A stretch of DNA of 64,000 nucleotides, taken from the NCBI GenBank assembly GCA_015680685.1, contig MNCI01023332.1:67163-131162 (forward strand), read 5' to 3'. The notes under the pieces are model-generated. The model ran no database searches and was not told the DNA's origin. It saw nothing but the letters and a program-made list of their open reading frames with translations. The number at the start of each line of letters is the position of its first letter. Positions within the stretch are counted from its first letter, which is position 1. Of the stretch, positions 1 to 12,097 are shown one piece after another. This stretch comes from Gnetum montanum (lineage: Eukaryota; Streptophyta; Gnetopsida; Gnetales; Gnetaceae). The translations under genes and the position numbers were made by a program.

Positions 1-1539
1 TCATCGTAGGGTCTAGATCAAGCGTTCTAGCTTATCCAAATCCTTACTAAGGAAATAAAACACCTCAAGGTTGTTGGGTCTAACATGGTACAAGTCATGG
101 ACTTTGACCAAGACGACCCTATCAGCCTTGCAATCCCTGCTTTCTTGTTATCCCCAAGGGTGTCCCTCCCCCACTTCATGAAATACAACAAAGAGGAAGA
201 TCCCAATGCACATCTTGTTACCTTTAGGTCTGAGTCTCTTCTATTACAATAATGGCCACACACTATTATCCACATCTATGTGATGTCTCTGACTGAAAAG
301 GCCCTGGATTGGTATTGTGCCCTACCACGCTCCTCCATATCAACCTTAGAGGAGCTTATGACCCAGTTCGTGAAATGCTTCAAGTATAAATTGAAGCTAG
401 AAATCACATTGGATCAGCTAATGAGCATGAAGTAGGATCCTCTGGAACCAGTCCAAAAGTTCATCCAGTGTTGGAGTGCAACCCTTAATGAAATCCGTGA
501 GCCCATCGTGGAGGCCCACTTACTGGCTGTCTTTAAAGGTGCAGTGAACAACTTCATCAATTCTAAGCTGTACTACCTCGCTCCTTGCACTCTTAGTCAG
601 GCCTTCACTCAGACTAAGAAAATATAGGATATGGCCAAGGTGAGCAAAAACCCAGCCTATGTTGCTTACAAGAACACCTTCGCAAAGAAGGACAAGGGTA
701 AGGCTACAACAATCACAGTGGCCGCTGTGGCGAATGAAGCCAAACCTAAACCTAATAACAATGTTAACAAGAACAACAAAAAGCTAGCCGCACCCGCAGC
801 TAACCCCACACCTAAGCAGGGCAATGCACCACTACCTTCCACACCCACACCCAAGACATCTGTGCCATCAAAATTGAACTTTGAGTATAAAGGTCTCTCA
901 AAGTATACCCCACTACCTGTTAAGCCTTCAGAACTTCTGAAGCAACTACTGGCAATGGGGTACATCCAACAAAAGTAGATGTTAAAGGAGGAAGTCAAGA
1001 AACATCAGTGGTATTGCGAGCTCCTCAGGAACCCCTCCTTGGCCTTGCCCAATGAGCCTCCAATTCCAAAGGATTTCAGGCTGGATCGATTTTGTAACTA
1101 CCACCAACAGTGTGGTCATAACACATACTACTGTCTGGCATTGAAGGATGACATCCAAAGGATGATTGATTAAGGAAAACTGGTGTTAGATGAAAGCAAC
1201 CCAATACGTCCTCAGAATCAATCTCTGCACGTCTACACTAACCCCCTCAATGCTAATAATGTCGATTATGTCATCAACACCATCGAAATTAACAGTGATC
1301 CTATGCCATCCCAACAGCCATTTGTGGTCTGTGTGCCTCACCGTAGCACACCAACATCACCGATGGATGATCAAAGCTCACAAAAACCATTTGTCTTGAG
1401 AGTCCCTCCTCAGACGTCTGCCCCCATGCCACCTATCAGCGAAATCGTGCCATCCTGCCCGTTAACACCGTTAGCTCCATTTGTCATCAGGGGGCCAACC
1501 CTTTCAACAACCCCCACCCCGCATAAGATAGTTGCATAG
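1..1539 (+). pseudogene. Element B gag (capsid and zinc knuckle), broken
   Basis: Gag packages the retrotransposon RNA. One frame (frame 1) reads through from the window edge to 1539 and aligns with the gag of A (20160-22879) and C (57900-60623). Landmarks are a capsid stretch with PHFMKYN, DPNAHLVTFR and ALDWY, a Lys-rich linker, and a zinc knuckle CNYHQQCGHNTYYC at 1093-1134. The rest is Pro-rich. In-frame stops lie at 7, 28, 250, 433, 625, 976, 1171 and 1537; several are TAG where a relative has Gln. The true start is outside the window. No intact gag is possible. Confidence 0.85.
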
Positions 1540-1855
1540 CCTTCTCATTCTAAAAAATGAGAAGTGCATTTCACAAGTGAGACATCAAGGGAATGTCACT
1601 TCAAGTACTTCCAAGCCTACGTCTTCACCCCCTGCATCTACACCCTCGTCACCAAAGACGAATGTTGCTACGACCACACAATCTACGCCACCCTGCCAAA
1701 AAGGGTTTGAACCCAGATCCGAAGCTACCCCTCCTTAGGAAATTCATCTTATGGGAAAAATGGAAGAGGGGAAGAGTAGTAAGTAGGAGGACGACAAGGA
1801 CCTCTTGGATGCTCTCACGTAGGTCAAACAGGCTCTAAAACAAAAGAATACAACC

Positions 1856-2705
1856 GTGAGCTTGTATGACCTAATCATGACATCTGCTCCACACCATGAG
1901 GCCTTGATTCGCATGTTGACAGTAATTCCAGTCGACGAGGACATGCCAGTGGAAGAGGAAGTGATCCACTCGGTCATGCTTCCTTCTACGCTTGTAGAGC
2001 CAAAGCCGTCCCAACTAACTTTTAGCAACGGTTCCATTAGGAAAGACTCCAAAAGAGGTCAGGTGACTATAGCACCTCTATTCATCAAAATTTGGGTCAA
2101 CGAACACCAGATCCGAAGGGCACACGTTGATGATGGGGCTACCACAAATGTCATCCCCTTTCCTATCGTGGATAAGCTGGGTTTCGTTGACCAGATAAAA
2201 CCCACAACAATGTCATGCCTAAAGTCATTCAATGGGCCAGGTGAAGGGCATGATGCATATAGAGTTCATGGTAGGGGACCAGTTCCCCACGAACGTAATG
2301 TTCATTTTGGTTGAAGAAATGCTCGGGTTTAACTTAATCTTGGGGAGGTCATGGTTAGCACAACTTAGGGCTGTCTCTTCGTCCATTCATCAGGAGATCC
2401 ACCTACCATATGCAGGCAAGGAGGTGGTGATCCATGGCAATGAGGTGACGCACAAGTTATCAATAACGTAGACATGGAATAGGGCTCAGAGGCTATAACC
2501 TCTGAGAATGAAGCGGCTATCGTAGCACACACTAACCATCAAGCTAAGAAATTGGCTCAGCAAGCTGGTTCTTAAAATGAAAATGCGTGGGCTGAGTTGC
2601 CCTTCCAAGCAGAGGGCAATGACGTAGATGAAGGCCCTAGCAAAGCACCTTAGCCTTATGTCTCGCCCAACCCATGATGGATCAAGAAGCAACTACACCT
2701 AGTGT
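1856..2705 (+). pseudogene. Element B aspartic protease region, frameshifted
   Basis: This is the retroviral-type aspartic protease that matures Gag-Pol. The active-site segment reads VDDGATTNVIP near 2128-2160. The flap and C-terminal part (FNLILGRSWLAQL, then IHQEIHLPYAG) follows in another frame after a shift near 2232, within a segment that A has intact. The frame then continues to about 2705 with stops, matching the tail of A's protease ORF (WAELPF). It follows gag after about 300 bp of low-complexity Pro/Ser/Thr coding and is followed by the tandem array at 2842. Confidence 0.8.
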
Positions 2706-2841
2706 AGCAACTCCATTGCTTCCTGCCCACTCACCATCCTTTGTACATTTACCACCTTTCGTTGTTTCACATCCATCCATCTGTGTTAGTTACTAGTTAG
2801 CCGTCCTCTAAATCATTAGTGTATCATCCATTTAACAAGCG

Positions 2842-3062
2842 ATGGCCCAAAATGGCCTAAAATTATGCTACGCTATGGCTCGAAATGGCCTAAAACTAGC
2901 GATGGCCTGCAATGGCCTAAACCTACTCTATGGCCCAAAATGGCCTAAAACTAGCAATGGCCCAAAATGGCCTAAAACTAGCAGGGGTCCAAAGTGGGCT
3001 AAAACTAGTAGGGGCCTGAAATGGCCTAAAACTAGGAGGGGCCCGAAATGGCCTAAAACTAA
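2842..3062 (+). repeat. Tandem array at the protease/antisense-gene border of B
   Basis: About eight imperfect units of roughly 26-30 bp carry the core AATGGCCTAAAACTAGC. The array sits just after protease and just before the 3' end of the antisense gene. The same border in A (18590-18960) and C (56650-56895) carries arrays of the same core in the same element orientation. Confidence 0.85.
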
Positions 3063-3234
3063 AACATTAAAAACAAAATTTTAACACAAAATTCAGCACG
3101 GAGATAATGCACAAGTTAGCATAGAATCAATTTCTATTTCGAAATCCTCCTTTTCTTTTATTCAAAGCCTTTATCTTTTAAACAATGGTTGCAAAAATTC
3201 TACAAAAATCCAAAATTTCAAAAATCCTATATTG

Positions 3235-6200
3235 TCATAGGCTGTCTTCACCTGCATCATCTTCTTCATTTGCTTCTGCATCATCCCCTTCTGCATTGCC
3301 TTCCTCTACGTTGTCCTCTTCCACCCCTTCATTCCTACCCTCTGTAGGCCCTCCACCTTCATTTGGAACCTGCATTGTAAAAATGAAATAGTCAACTAGG
3401 GCAACACACGCAAGCTACAACAGAGCATGACCATTAACACAGCAGAAAGTGACTGACCTAAGATGGCCCTATGTCTACCTCAAATGTATATGATCTAAAT
3501 CAAGCCTAAGGCGATGCCAGACCTTGTCTTCTATGATATTCACCGAACGCCTATTGCTTGGTTCAGCGTCTACAGCAGCTTTCTCCTTTTTGATGGTCGT
3601 CCATCTCGGCAATCCCGAAGAAAAGGAGGCGACCGTAGTCTCACCTGTGGGAAGTTCCACTTCCCATTCAAGAGATTTAGTAATCTTGACCTGCTGAACA
3701 AACTTGTTATAGTCCTCAAAAACTCCTATGGCATCTACAAATGCCTTATAGGTAAACACCTCCATAGAAGCGTCCCTATATAGTTTACGATAGGTGGCAT
3801 GTTCCAGTTTATACATGTGTTTATGGTTTTTCTAGGACTGCCCCCATTCGTAAACCCTGGCAATAAAATCTTTCTAATCTTTACTCTTTTGGGCCAACAA
3901 GTCCATTTGCATTCACTGTTCTATTATTTCATGGGTGGCTTCATTGTTCTGACGCACGACTGTCCAAAATCTAGCATAATCTATCACAGTTGTGTGCCAG
4001 TTCTCATCATTAGTATCACGGGCTATGAGGAATTCATTCCTCAACTTGAGGTCTTCTACCTCAGTGCTCAGGTCGACCTTCTCTTTCTCAGCTTTTTGGA
4101 CCCGTTTCCACAGGTCTTTGTTAATGCACCTACACTCCCACAAGGAGCGGGACGAGTGCAAAGCACATTTGTTGACCTCGTCGTATGCGCGACGAGGCAC
4201 CTTGGCCACTTTAGATGGGAATGTAGGCACGACACTAACTTTCAAAGCTTGTGACAAGTCCCACTTGAGTTGAGAGGCTGCCACAACATAAAGAGCATAT
4301 CAGTCACATTAGCGTAGCAAGGTTAATGAGAACTCTAGCATAGCAACATGAGAGCACCTAGCACTACTACTTACCCACTTTAGGGTCAACCTACTGAAGA
4401 TGCTTGATCATGTCGTTGATGACCCCTTGCATAAACGTAAACTTATCACGGGTCTCAGCCCATGGTTGCACACAAATCAAAGGAGGTCCTACAACATTAA
4501 TAGTGGTGTTCATCATACAACTAAACATGTCAGTAATGACCGGAATGAACTATGACGAGGCGGATATATCATTAAACTCACCAGCATCTAATTGTAGTTT
4601 CCCTCCCCTCTAATTCAGAGCAATGGCAACATCCTTTGCAGAAGTCCCTTCTAGGTCAATGCGAGTTTCTCCTTCATTTTTTGGACCCTTTCCTTTTGAA
4701 GCGCCAGCATCTTCCTTTTCCACAGGAGACTCCTCTTTGTCTCCAAAAATGTCCCCCTTGTTAATAGGAGGATCCTACCTAATAACGAAAGCCCCTGCCT
4801 TAGTGGTAGGAGCTCCTTCCCTCTTGACCAGGGCCCCTTCTTTTGAGATTAGGGCCTCCATGTCTTTATTTGTTACCCCCATTTTTGGGGCCGACACCTC
4901 CTCGTCACCTTCTTCCTCTTCCTCTTCTTTCTTTGGAAGCTAAAAAACATGTTTACATTAGCCCGAAGTAGGTTAGCTTAGAGTAGATGCTACGCTGTTT
5001 AGCATAGCATAGCGTAGCAAGCATTAACAAAAATAGACAAAGAAATAAGCATGAACAAAAGCGTTTACCAATGGGGGGTTGCATCCTCTGTAGTTTATGC
5101 CGCAATCTCTGCCCCTCGTCTTCCTCTATATGAAGGGTTTCCTCAATTGAAGCAGGCCTCTTTCGCTGCAACTTAGTGGCCACCGTTTTAGCAACGAGAC
5201 ATTTCCCTTGTGATACACTACTGGTGGTAGCAGGGGATGCCTCTCCTACGTTGTCTTGGCCAAGAAAGTTATGGGCCACCTAATCCTTAGTCATCAAGGA
5301 GAACAACTCCCTAATTACTTTTGGAGGATCTTGGGCTAGGATGGTCTGGAGGATCTAGCAGATCCATGATTTGGAAATCTGGTTGCGATTCTGTAATACC
5401 CAGGCCCCATTCTCATGGACTACCAGAAACTCTGTGAAGCATCGTAGACAGGTTATGTAAAATGCATAATGTATATTGACGCTGGACTCCTGCTTCTTAT
5501 AGAGGCCCATAATTTCAGTTTGCAAGCCTTTACACAGGAACTTGGCCCAGTTGTAACAAGCCCCCTCTTCCATGACCTCATGCATTACCCAAGCTTGCTC
5601 AATCCCAAGGATTTTCCCTTGGGAAAGTAGCTAGGGAAAAGTGCAAGCACGGAAGATAGGGTAAATGTCTTTAGCATGTCCCGCCCTGACCTTCTCCATA
5701 GGGATCCCCTTCCATTTTTTGTCAACCCCTATCCACTCCGCGATGTCATCCTTTTGAAGGTTTAACTCCTTCTTGATCTTTAACCCTATGAGGATGCCAT
5801 TAGTAGGGATACTAAAAAGGTCTGCGAATAGTTGGTCATTGATTTTAATGAACACCCGCACACCATGTACGCATGTGCGGAAGCAGCCCATCCTATCAAA
5901 AAAGGAGTCTGTCAGGGAAAGCATCTCAGTGGCAGGAACGTTTAGGTTCAGGGTCAAGAACAAATACATAAGCCCAACATTTTGGAGATTCTTGACTAGG
6001 GATTTCGAGGCGTCACTATATATCCAGTGCTGGCTCGCATCTACTTCTCCATACTTGAAGTAGGTGTTTGCCTCCTAGTTCCCAGTAGTTATCACTTTTA
6101 CCTCCTAGGACTTTTTCACCCCTATAACAGTTTACATAGAAGCGGTTAGCACAAAAATACTAAAAATACAAAAACAAATGACAAAGAAACTTCAGCATGC

Positions 6201-7029
6201 TGTACCTACTGCTTAGCTTACCAGGTTTATACAACAATAGGAAGTGTGGAAGAGTGACACAGAGTTCTTCAACGGTGATCGGTTTGAAGGGTGCCCACCC
6301 CTCATCCAACCAACCAAAATCCTTGCATCGGCCATAGAGGTTGGGATATTGGTCTGGGTAGGTGTGGTACTCACCCCCCACATTGACCTATCACACCTAC
6401 GCGTATATTCTCAGCAAAAGAGAATTCCCACAGGGCCATTTCTGCTATGGCCAACATATCCGTATTGCCATGAAGTCCTCCTTCGTTGATGTAAAACCTG
6501 GTAACAAGAACATGTCATTAACACTTAGCCAACATAGTGAATATTGCATAGCATAGCAAAACGTGGGTACAAAACTCACCTGCCAACATGGTAGACAGTT
6601 CCTGGTGGGTTTTGGAAGCATGTTCCCATATGACGTTCAACAAACAATGTGTTGTAGAGATGGTCGCAACTGTACTCGAGCATATCCCAGATCCAAGCCA
6701 AACGCCTCAAATTTTGGAGGCACTGACTAGACCCTTCTCCCTGGCTGCTACTGATCACCCCATCCTAAAAATACCTTAGAATACCCTAATTTTCCCCAGG
6801 CAAAAATGTTTCTATTATGATGGTCACCATTTCCTCCTCTAGGTGTGACCAAATGATCACACTGAAGCGTTCAAGGAGAAATTGTAGGAACTTCTATGCT
6901 CCTGCCCTAAACTAGACTGCCTGATCTCCCACACGTGTATGAGGAAGAATAACATGGACCACTAGTTTTTTCACGTAGCACAAGACCCCTACAATTTCAA
7001 GGACAATTAGAATTAGCATTAGCACTATC
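3235..7029 (-). pseudogene. Element B antisense gene, exons 8 to 2 (FCP1-like domain, unknown domain, coiled coil, acidic tail)
   Basis: A spliced gene opposite to gag-pol. I place exons by GT-AG signals and alignment with A and C: exon 2 6580-7029 (450 bp), exon 3 6222-6497, exon 4 5069-6121, exon 5 4582-4939, exon 6 4375-4488, exon 7 3458-4277, exon 8 3235-3369; exon 1 is at 25008-25126 beyond inserted element A. Exon 2 resembles FCP1/NIF phosphatases: a hydrophobic strand ending in EIVGVLC where the catalytic DxDG is expected, then KFLQFLLERFSVIIWSHLE and FQNPPGTVYH. Exon 4 is a conserved domain I do not recognise. Exon 7 is predicted coiled coil and exon 8 is Glu/Asp-rich, ending in a stop at 3235-3237. 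Stops in exons 2, 3, 4, 5, 6 and 7 make it a pseudogene. Splice phases fit across exons 1-4. Confidence 0.78.
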
Positions 7030-7149
7030 CTGCACAACATAGCGGAAAATGTTATCATATCCTAGCGCAATACGCATGTAGCATAGCAAGAATTAACGTA
7101 GCAAGAACTAGAATTTTAGCAAATAGTGTAGCATAATCCTCTTCCTATG

Positions 7150-7154
7150 CATGG
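7150..7154. other. Target site duplication, left copy, of element A
   Basis: CATGG directly before the first LTR base of A. It matches CATGG at 24573-24577. Five bases is the normal Ty3/gypsy duplication length. Confidence 0.9.
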
Positions 7155-8601
7155 TGTAATGACAGAAAACATTGGTCACTGGAAATACCAAACGAAAGTC
7201 CATGTACACAATTCTAACTTCGGATTCGCGCGAGGACCGTGCTGGAGAGAAATACGAATCCGAGGTGCCCTGAACAATCTTGTCGATCAAACAGGGACTT
7301 ATTTAATCAATAAAAGGTTTGGTAATAATTTCAATGGTGAAATGCAGATTCTTTGTAAAACGATGCAATGTTGTTAACCCCAAAAGCAATTGAAGATAAT
7401 GCAAATGATTTAGATAAGATTGCCAAATCCGTCTAACTAGGGTGCAAGAGATTAGATTTGGTAGATAATATGATCACAAGATCTAGGATTTAATTTATGA
7501 AAAAAATAATATGTGTGATACAATGATTTTAGGTGGGCTTTGGTTTGGATGAAGCATATGCCAGTGACAAAAAAGTTATATAAAGATGAAACAAGTGAGG
7601 ATCAATCTACCTTGATCTAGCCAATCTAGGCGCAAGGAAGTCAGACCCGTGGGAGAATATCTGGTAGCCGATTGTTTCTGATCAAGAATTCTTGTCAATC
7701 ATCTCCGGCGTTCTCATGATCACTGATTCTCTTTTGCTCTTTTGCCAACCTTGAAGAAAAAATTTGCCAACCCCTTTGATCTTCATCAATTGGAGCATTT
7801 ATAAGGTTAGGGTCAGGAGAAAAACACGGTTTAAGTGATGTGTGTCCTGCACTCATAAAATGTCGTTGACTCAATGTGTTGTCGTTGAAGCTTGTGACGC
7901 TATGCTGCGTAGTGCATCATAAACTACCCTTGTGCAGGCTTTGGCAACAAACTGTGCTTTGATTACACTGTGATATGCTAGAGAGCGTATTGTGGTGTAT
8001 GAACTACTAATGTGCTTGTCGTTACTTAAATTACGTTGCATTACACTAAAGTACGCATCATACCATAATTCAGCGTAAAATAACAAAACTACAAAAGTTA
8101 AAGTGTTGTTGCCACGCTTACTCTATTTCTATCTTTTTTGAGGTTTTTACTATGCTGCACTGCGTAAAGCAGCATAATGGGCCCCTTAACCAGGAAAGAA
8201 AACCTGCTGAAACGTGCGTCATACTACAGACTGTTGCTTAAGCCTTGAGATTTTTACTGGGCTGTCGAAGTCTTGCATATTTGTCATCCTTGATGCTGCG
8301 GTGGACTGTCTTTGATATTACATTGCATAATGTGATGTTACGCTATGTAGTGTAATACAGCATAATTTGCCAAAAGTTAAGATTTTCGAAACAAATAACT
8401 TGCGAAGTTGGAAGCTTTGCTGCTGCGCATCCGTCACTTTGCTCTATCCTCTGGAATTTACTTATGCTATGCTGCACAGTGTGGCAGGATAGACCTTCAA
8501 CTGAAAAGGAACTTGATGCGTTGCACCCTGTTGCTACCCTTTATCTGAATCATTGGCCTTTAGCTGAACTTTCATGGCCTCAAAATTTTCATGGTGTTTC
8601 A
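7155..8601 (-). repeat. 3' LTR of element A
   Basis: 1447 bp, same length as the other LTR. It begins TGTAATG on + and ends TTTCA, so the termini are TG...CA. On the - strand a TATAAAT box lies at 7797-7803. An 11-bp inverted repeat (7218-7228 with 7255-7265, one mismatch) could form a hairpin near the end of the LTR. The sequence contains many AGCGT/AGCAT words. In a stretch of about 128 bp compared by eye with the other LTR I count 14 differences, all transitions. Confidence 0.93.
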
Positions 8602-8620
8602 ATGGCCCCTCTTTGTTGAC
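8602..8620 (-). other. Polypurine tract of element A
   Basis: Read on the - strand this is GTCAACAAAGAGGGGCCAT, directly before the 3' LTR. It is the site that primes plus-strand DNA synthesis. The same AACAAAGAGGGGC-type tract precedes the 3' LTRs of B and C. Confidence 0.85.
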
Positions 8621-9774
8621 ATTTAGAGGACTTGCCCAAAAGACGTTGAGAAAGAATACGAAACACCAGAAAGGAAAAAGCGTTAACAACGTCTGTCGAA
8701 GACTGCTCAAATGTTGTTCTACCAAACTTAGAAGTATGAGGATGAAGGGCTATATAGAAGGGATCTTACAGGAGTTAGATATGGTAGGTTCAAGGAAGAC
8801 TCAAATACATGAACATAAAGCTTCTCCGAACAAGTTATTACGTCCTTTCGCTAATGTGTTTACGAAAGGTTACACCATTATACTGCATATGGAGGGCTTG
8901 CAAGGGCGAGTTGTGTTACGCCTGCATGGCCTAGATGAGTTGTTTTACATCCATTTTGCCAAAACCATCCCCTTTTTTTTGGTATTGCATGCCACCGGGC
9001 AAGCTGTGTTATGCCAGTTTGTGGGCATGATAATGCAAACAAATCGACTTAATGCTCATGTTCTGTACAAGTGGGGAAGAACGCAGGGTAAGGAAAGGGG
9101 GAAAACAAGGTAAGGTACCAAGGAGAGGTAGGGTTTACACTTCGAAGTGACAAGATGAGTCTGAGCAGCCACCTCCGAATGCCATGACACCTCACCTCCC
9201 AATGAAAGTATTCGCGATCAACGTTGTCATAGCAAGTAACCTGCAAAACACAACATGGAACAGAAAGCTAGAAACAAACATCCTGATCGCTAAGGAGGGA
9301 GGTTGTTGAAACAAGCGCCATCCAAAATGACAGGGAGAGTGTAGGCCCTTGAAGCTGGGACTGCAGCAAGTAGCAAGAGTGCCAATGTTGATGCCGCGGT
9401 TCTGGTGATTACTGTCGAGAGCCAGATTTGTCTTGCTTGAAGGACCATGCAAAGAACATGTCAGACGAATCTGCCAAGCCAAAATTTAGTGACGGTGATG
9501 GATGGAGGCCATTGAGGCTGTGGATGACCATAGTTTCTTCGTGGCCCCAAGTGGAAAAGTTGATCCCAGGAGGTGCAGCTATAGAGCGGTCGTCGTAGCA
9601 ACATCTCCGAGGGGTCAGTAGTATGCCTTTTGGCATGTCTGAGGAATCAGCAGAATGCTGGCAAGGTAATGGTGTTGTGTCTATCCCAACGCCTTACCTA
9701 CTCCATCTGGTAGGGATGCAATGCAAGAATGATCACACTCACTTGCTTCATGGATGACTTTGTTGACAGATTCC
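8621..9774 (-). other. 3' untranslated spacer of element A
   Basis: About 1.15 kb between the tandem array after pol and the polypurine tract. Only short ORFs without matches to any family I know are present. Short pieces such as the GCGTAACACA words recur in the corresponding spacer of B. I see no gene. Confidence 0.6.
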
Positions 9775-10110
9775 AATTTTAGGTCCTAGTTGACCATTGT
9801 TGCTGGTTTTAAGTCTCAGCAGACCGTGGTCCTGGTTTAACGTCTGGGCAGACTAGAATCTGCTATTTTTACTTTGTAGCAGATAGTGGAAGGGCTAGTT
9901 TATGGTCCTAGCAGACAGTGCTAGGGGTGTCAATTTTATGTTGTGATCCAGGGACAAGTTTGTGCTGGTTTAGTATCTCAACAGACGTGTGCTTACCTTT
10001 GTCAGTTTAGCGTCTTGGCAGACGCATGCAAGAGCTGCCAGTTTTACGTCGTAGCAGGCATGTACAACTTTGCTAGTTTTACATCGTAGCAGACGTTTGT
10101 TACCTGATTT
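9775..10110 (-). repeat. Tandem array after pol in element A
   Basis: Degenerate units of about 45-60 bp, in element orientation with the core GTCTGCTAGGACC followed by ATAAACTAG or a variant. It starts just after the pol stop codon. The same core occupies the same place in B (29385-29745) and C (46195-46510). Confidence 0.8.
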
Positions 10111-10126
10111 TGAGCTAAATCAATGT

Positions 10127-11330
10127 TTAGATGTAATACTGCTTTAGGTACAGATGATTCACCGAATAGTTCGTTGCCGTCGGTGTCTGCTAACTTGAAT
10201 GCTTCGTTGTCGTATGCGCTGATGACCAGGAAATGGCCTTCCCAATTTGCAGAGAACTTACCTACTGGTTCAAGAATGGCCTTGAGAACTAAATATCCTT
10301 TCTCGATTGGTCATCGATGCAGGTTGTGCCGATGCTTCTGTCTCTATTTGTACTGATATCTCTCGATGGTGTCGAGCGTCTGGATGCATTTCTCCTCCAC
10401 TAAGTCTAAATCCATGATTCTAGACTCATTTTGTTGAGTCTCATTTATAACTGTAGATAGGACCATCCACAATGAGGGAACCTATAATTCCAAGGGCAAT
10501 ACTACTTCTGATCCATAGACCAGGCTATAGGGCATCCTATCTGTGGCTATTCTGTACATCGTACGATACGCCCATAGCACATAGAGGATTTTTTCATGCC
10601 ACCGCTTCTTATTACTATCAAGCAGTTTCTTGAGTAAATTGATAATCACCTTGTTTGTTGCCTCTGCTTGACCATTTGCTTGCGGGTAATAAGATGAAGA
10701 AAAAGATTGCCTAATACCAAGCTTATTGCAAAAAGATTTGGTTTATGTGCTACTAAATTGTGGTCCGTTGTCAGTCACAATAGTCGTAGGGACTCCAAAT
10801 CTGGTCACAATATTGTCTAAGATGAAATGGCAAACCTATCGAGATGTAATCTTTCATAGGGGGATAGCCTCAACCCACTTTGTAAAATACTCAATGGAAG
10901 TGATAATGAAGCTATGACCTATGGAATATTTAGACGAGATGGGGGCCTATGATGTCCAGTCCCCATTGTTGGAATGGCCAAGTGATTTGGGTAGTGTGTA
11001 GCTCAGTTGGGGACACGTGTATTAGATTTGCGTAACGCTGGCACGTGTCACACGTCTTAACCTTGGCAAAGCAGTCTTTTTCCATGTATGGCCAATAATA
11101 TCCTAAGCTTCTAATTTTAGCAGTCATTGCTCGCGAGGCTACACGTCCTCCGCACAACCCTTCATGGACGTCGTTAACTATTCGTTGTGCTTGGTTACTG
11201 TTAACATAGGTAAGCAACACCCCATCGAAGGAGCATCTACAAAGAGTACTGTATCCAAGGATGATATATTGCTTGGCACGTTTGTGCACTGTATCTTTTT
11301 GCACGTGTTAGCTCGTGCGGTGGTTCACCA
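10127..11330 (-). pseudogene. Element A integrase, broken
   Basis: Integrase inserts the DNA copy into the host genome. On the - strand I see an HHCC-type N-terminal zinc region (VHEGLCGG, then CDTCQRYA), the core with WGLDIIGP (first Asp), VTDNGPQF (second Asp, about 10750-10780) and NGQAEATNK (Glu, about 10680), and a C-terminal part ending in a YYI-type peptide at the stop 10127-10129. The catalytic triad is still present. A stop follows IIGPHLV, and shifts break the core and C-terminus. It follows the second RNase H in the same pol. Confidence 0.82.
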
Positions 11331-11404
11331 TGCAGAAGGTAAGTTTTAATGCTGTCATACCATTCTGACGTTCCTTTTGCATTTAATGAGAAAACTTGCA
11401 TTGC

Positions 11405-11990
11405 TTAAATGATAGGCTCTATACATTCTATCATTAAAGCGGGCCAAGTGGCAAACAAACGTGGTGGCACATTTAGTGCCAGTGTTGCTCGTGCATCGGC
11501 GACGGCATTTTCGTTGCGCCGCACATGTTGAGCATCGGTTGTCATGAATTGCTTCAGGAGATCTTTAGCCATATCGTAGTAGGGTTGTAGATGCATAGCC
11601 TTGCAGGCATAGACTCCTGTGATTTGATTGATTACCAACATCAAATCACCTCGGATTGCCAGGTGTCAAACATCAAGTTCCCTAGTCGTCAACAATCCTC
11701 TGAGGAGCCCCTCATACTTTGCCACGTTGTTCGTACAAGGGAAGGTCAGGTAGTAAGCTGATGGATGCACATCCTCAAGGGAAAGTGTAATAATGGTGGT
11801 AGCACTGCCACCTCTAGTGGTTGAAGCTCCATCAAAATATAACGTCGCTTCAAGGCCTATTGATACAGGGCTTAAACTATGTACATGTTCATCCGGGAAT
11901 TCTGGCTCTATTGTAGCTTGATCATTAACCGGCGACATTGCTAATTGGTTAGCTATGGCCTAGCCTTTGGTGGATGACTGGCCAACATAA
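11405..11990 (-). pseudogene. Element A second, archaeal-type RNase H
   Basis: The segments LYFDGASTTRGGSA, PCTNNVAKYEGLLRGL and, after a frame break near 11650, LVINQITGVY and VRRNENAVADARATLA are hallmarks of the extra RNase H that Tat-lineage elements carry between the ordinary RNase H and integrase. The catalytic Asp (FDG) and Glu (KYEG) are visible. It is broken by a stop near 11664. Confidence 0.8.
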
Positions 11991-12097
11991 TGTAAATCAA
12001 ACTCAGCTGTGATAGCTTTCCAGCGAGCTATCCTACTACTTTCATACAAATTGTTGGAGATAGCCCATAGAATGTTACTTTTACAAATTATGTTGAC

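Noticed and set aside
2842-3084. 80-codon ORF of repeated WPK/MAQNGLK units
   Set aside because: It is the translation of the tandem array; the arrays of A and C do not keep a frame.
3799-4254. 151-codon ORF on + in the antisense-gene region of B
   Set aside because: It is the reverse shadow of coiled-coil exon 7; the - strand frame aligns with A and C, this one does not.
8574-9113. 179-codon ORF on + at the LTR/3' spacer of A
   Set aside because: It starts inside the LTR and crosses the polypurine tract, has no domain, and no counterpart in B or C.
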